Part shown: positions 63,181 through 64,000 of the stretch, in pieces | Layout: each line of letters starts with the position of its first letter | How positions within the stretch are numbered: position 1 is the first letter of the stretch | Origin: an uncultured Saccharospirillaceae bacterium | GTDB taxonomy: Bacteria > Pseudomonadota > Gammaproteobacteria > Pseudomonadales > Oceanobacteraceae | Length of the DNA: 64,000 nt | Reading direction: 5' to 3' | Assembly: GCA_947499545.1 (NCBI GenBank) | Contig: CANMOZ010000002.1 | Span: 248,001-312,000 of the forward strand | Notes under the pieces: model-generated | Told to the model about the DNA's origin: nothing | Seen by the model: only the letters and a program-made list of their open reading frames with translations | Databases searched by the model: none | Translations under genes and position numbers: made by a program

Positions 63181-64000
63181 GTGATAACCAATAATCAACC
63201 ACCTGTTACTTTGACAGGTATAAGAAGATTGAATTCCATTGAGCAAACGGCCAATGCTCAAATGGGTACCGAAAATCGGGTGCAAGAGGGCCGTCATAGG
63301 CGATTTTCACTTCCTGGAAGAAGTGTCATTCAACAAGCGCGTCGTTGGTTAAATCAACTTAACTCGCGTCGAGAAAGTTTGAATATTGCGCGAGAAGCTC
63401 AGCAAGACTTGCGCGGATTTGATCTGTCAGGTCGATATTTGAGGACTGATCAAAGCCCTAGACCCACCGCCCCACCAGCTCCTGGCGGCAATCAAGAGAC
63501 AAGACGTACATCGGTCACCAGTAATTTATCTCTGGGCTCAATGGAAGAAACGCCTTGGCCAAATCGCACTAAGGGAATAGCCGATCTTAGAACTCAGTTG
63601 ATTAAAGCGACTGAAGGGCATGAGCAGTTACCTGAAGGCGAACTAAGGGAAATTTCAGAAGCAACCTCATTGGCAGATTTAAGGAAAAACCTTAAAACGG
63701 ATCGTTGGTTAGAGCCACTTCCTGAGATGAAACTGACTTTAACTGATCGCGCAGAAAAGAAAGAGCACGCCCTAAACAGAGAAGCTGTTATCGAAATATT
63801 GGATCGTTTGGCTGCAAAAATTCAACTGTCTTCGATGACACCTAAAGGAAAGCTGCCTGAAGGAGCTGAAAAATCACTAAAACAGCTTGACCAATTATCC
63901 ACCTATCTAAAAAACGAGCACGAGCCAATTGATTTAAGCTTTGAAGAAATGGCTCGTTTAGCGGTTGATTTGAGAAATGTAAAACGTAGCTTGCCAGAGG
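63181..64000 (+). CDS. Candidate type III secretion substrate (3' end outside window)
   Basis: A frame from the GTG at 63181 stays open to the window edge (273 codons). AGGGGAGA ends six bases before the GTG, and an in-frame TAG lies at 63166, so this start is firm. The N-terminus is polar and lacks a signal peptide (VITNNQPPVTLTGIRRLNSI), as in type III substrates. A basic, Pro/Ser-rich region follows (about 40-120), then helical charged stretches. It has no membrane helix. It is divergent from exsA beside the secretion operon. I recognise no domain; an effector, translocator-associated protein or regulator are all possible. Confidence 0.6.
   Translation, partial: MITNNQPPVTLTGIRRLNSIEQTANAQMGTENRVQEGRHRRFSLPGRSVIQQARRWLNQLNSRRESLNIAREAQQDLRGFDLSGRYLRTDQSPRPTAPPAPGGNQETRRTSVTSNLSLGSMEETPWPNRTKGIADLRTQLIKATEGHEQLPEGELREISEATSLADLRKNLKTDRWLEPLPEMKLTLTDRAEKKEHALNREAVIEILDRLAAKIQLSSMTPKGKLPEGAEKSLKQLDQLSTYLKNEHEPIDLSFEEMARLAVDLRNVKRSLPE

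Noticed and set aside
62792-63297. Minus-strand frames opposite the candidate effector promoter, considered as exsC or exsE
   Set aside because: Composition and length do not fit ExsC (acidic chaperone of about 145 aa) or ExsE, and no motif is shared.
1-64000. CRISPR arrays, tRNA and rRNA genes
   Set aside because: No regularly spaced repeats with unique spacers, and no cloverleaf or rRNA-like segments were recognised by eye.

Overview
The window reads as a chromosome segment of a marine-type gammaproteobacterium, most like the Oceanospirillales or neighbouring orders. MotY (sodium-driven flagellar motor), ApbE plus NqrM (maturation of the Na+-translocating NADH:quinone reductase), PutP, SthA, YjaG, YqcC and RlmG support this. 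I cannot name the genus. Most genes are ordinary chromosomal genes packed into short operons. No tRNA, rRNA or CRISPR array was seen.

Layout. 0-4.5 kb: the end of an outer-membrane barrel protein, motY, yqcC, a secreted pectin-acetylesterase-like hydrolase and an unknown basic protein. 4.9-15.5 kb: an amine-catabolism region, all on the minus strand apart from a tiny secreted peptide. It holds an operon of ethanolamine-type permease, glutamine-synthetase-like gamma-glutamylamine ligase, aldehyde dehydrogenase, iron alcohol dehydrogenase and class I amidotransferase. Next to it are a haem-oxygenase-fold (HDO-like) metalloenzyme and the agmatine-to-putrescine pair aguA and aguB. 15.6-25.4 kb: envelope and competence genes lolC-lolD, a DUF2062 gene, comEC, exbB-exbD, msbA, lpxK and ycaR.

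25.4-36.7 kb: an AT-rich accessory stretch begins where kdsB would usually follow ycaR. It contains a frameshifted operon (GRDP-like protein plus MFS exporter), a chemoreceptor, and a secreted repeat protein whose gene is interrupted at a run of eight G and is flanked by inverted repeats. It also holds a wrecked IS66 transposase, four copies of a palindromic repeat and a GT-C type membrane protein. 36.8-54.2 kb: core genes return (PilZ-like, yigZ, rlmG, ybbA-ybbP, tesA, apbE-nqrM, sthA, yjaG, putP). Among them are a DUF4062 protein and a GlyGly-CTERM trypsin-like protease with a large insertion.

54.4-64 kb: one half of an Ysc/Psc-family type III secretion system. An ExsA-type activator gene heads a tight minus-strand operon: chaperone yscB, secretin sctC, sctD, yscE, needle sctF, sctG, a YscH-like gene, sctI, sctJ, sctK and sctL. 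The export apparatus, ATPase and translocators are not in the window. A divergent GTG-start gene that runs off the right edge is a candidate secreted substrate.
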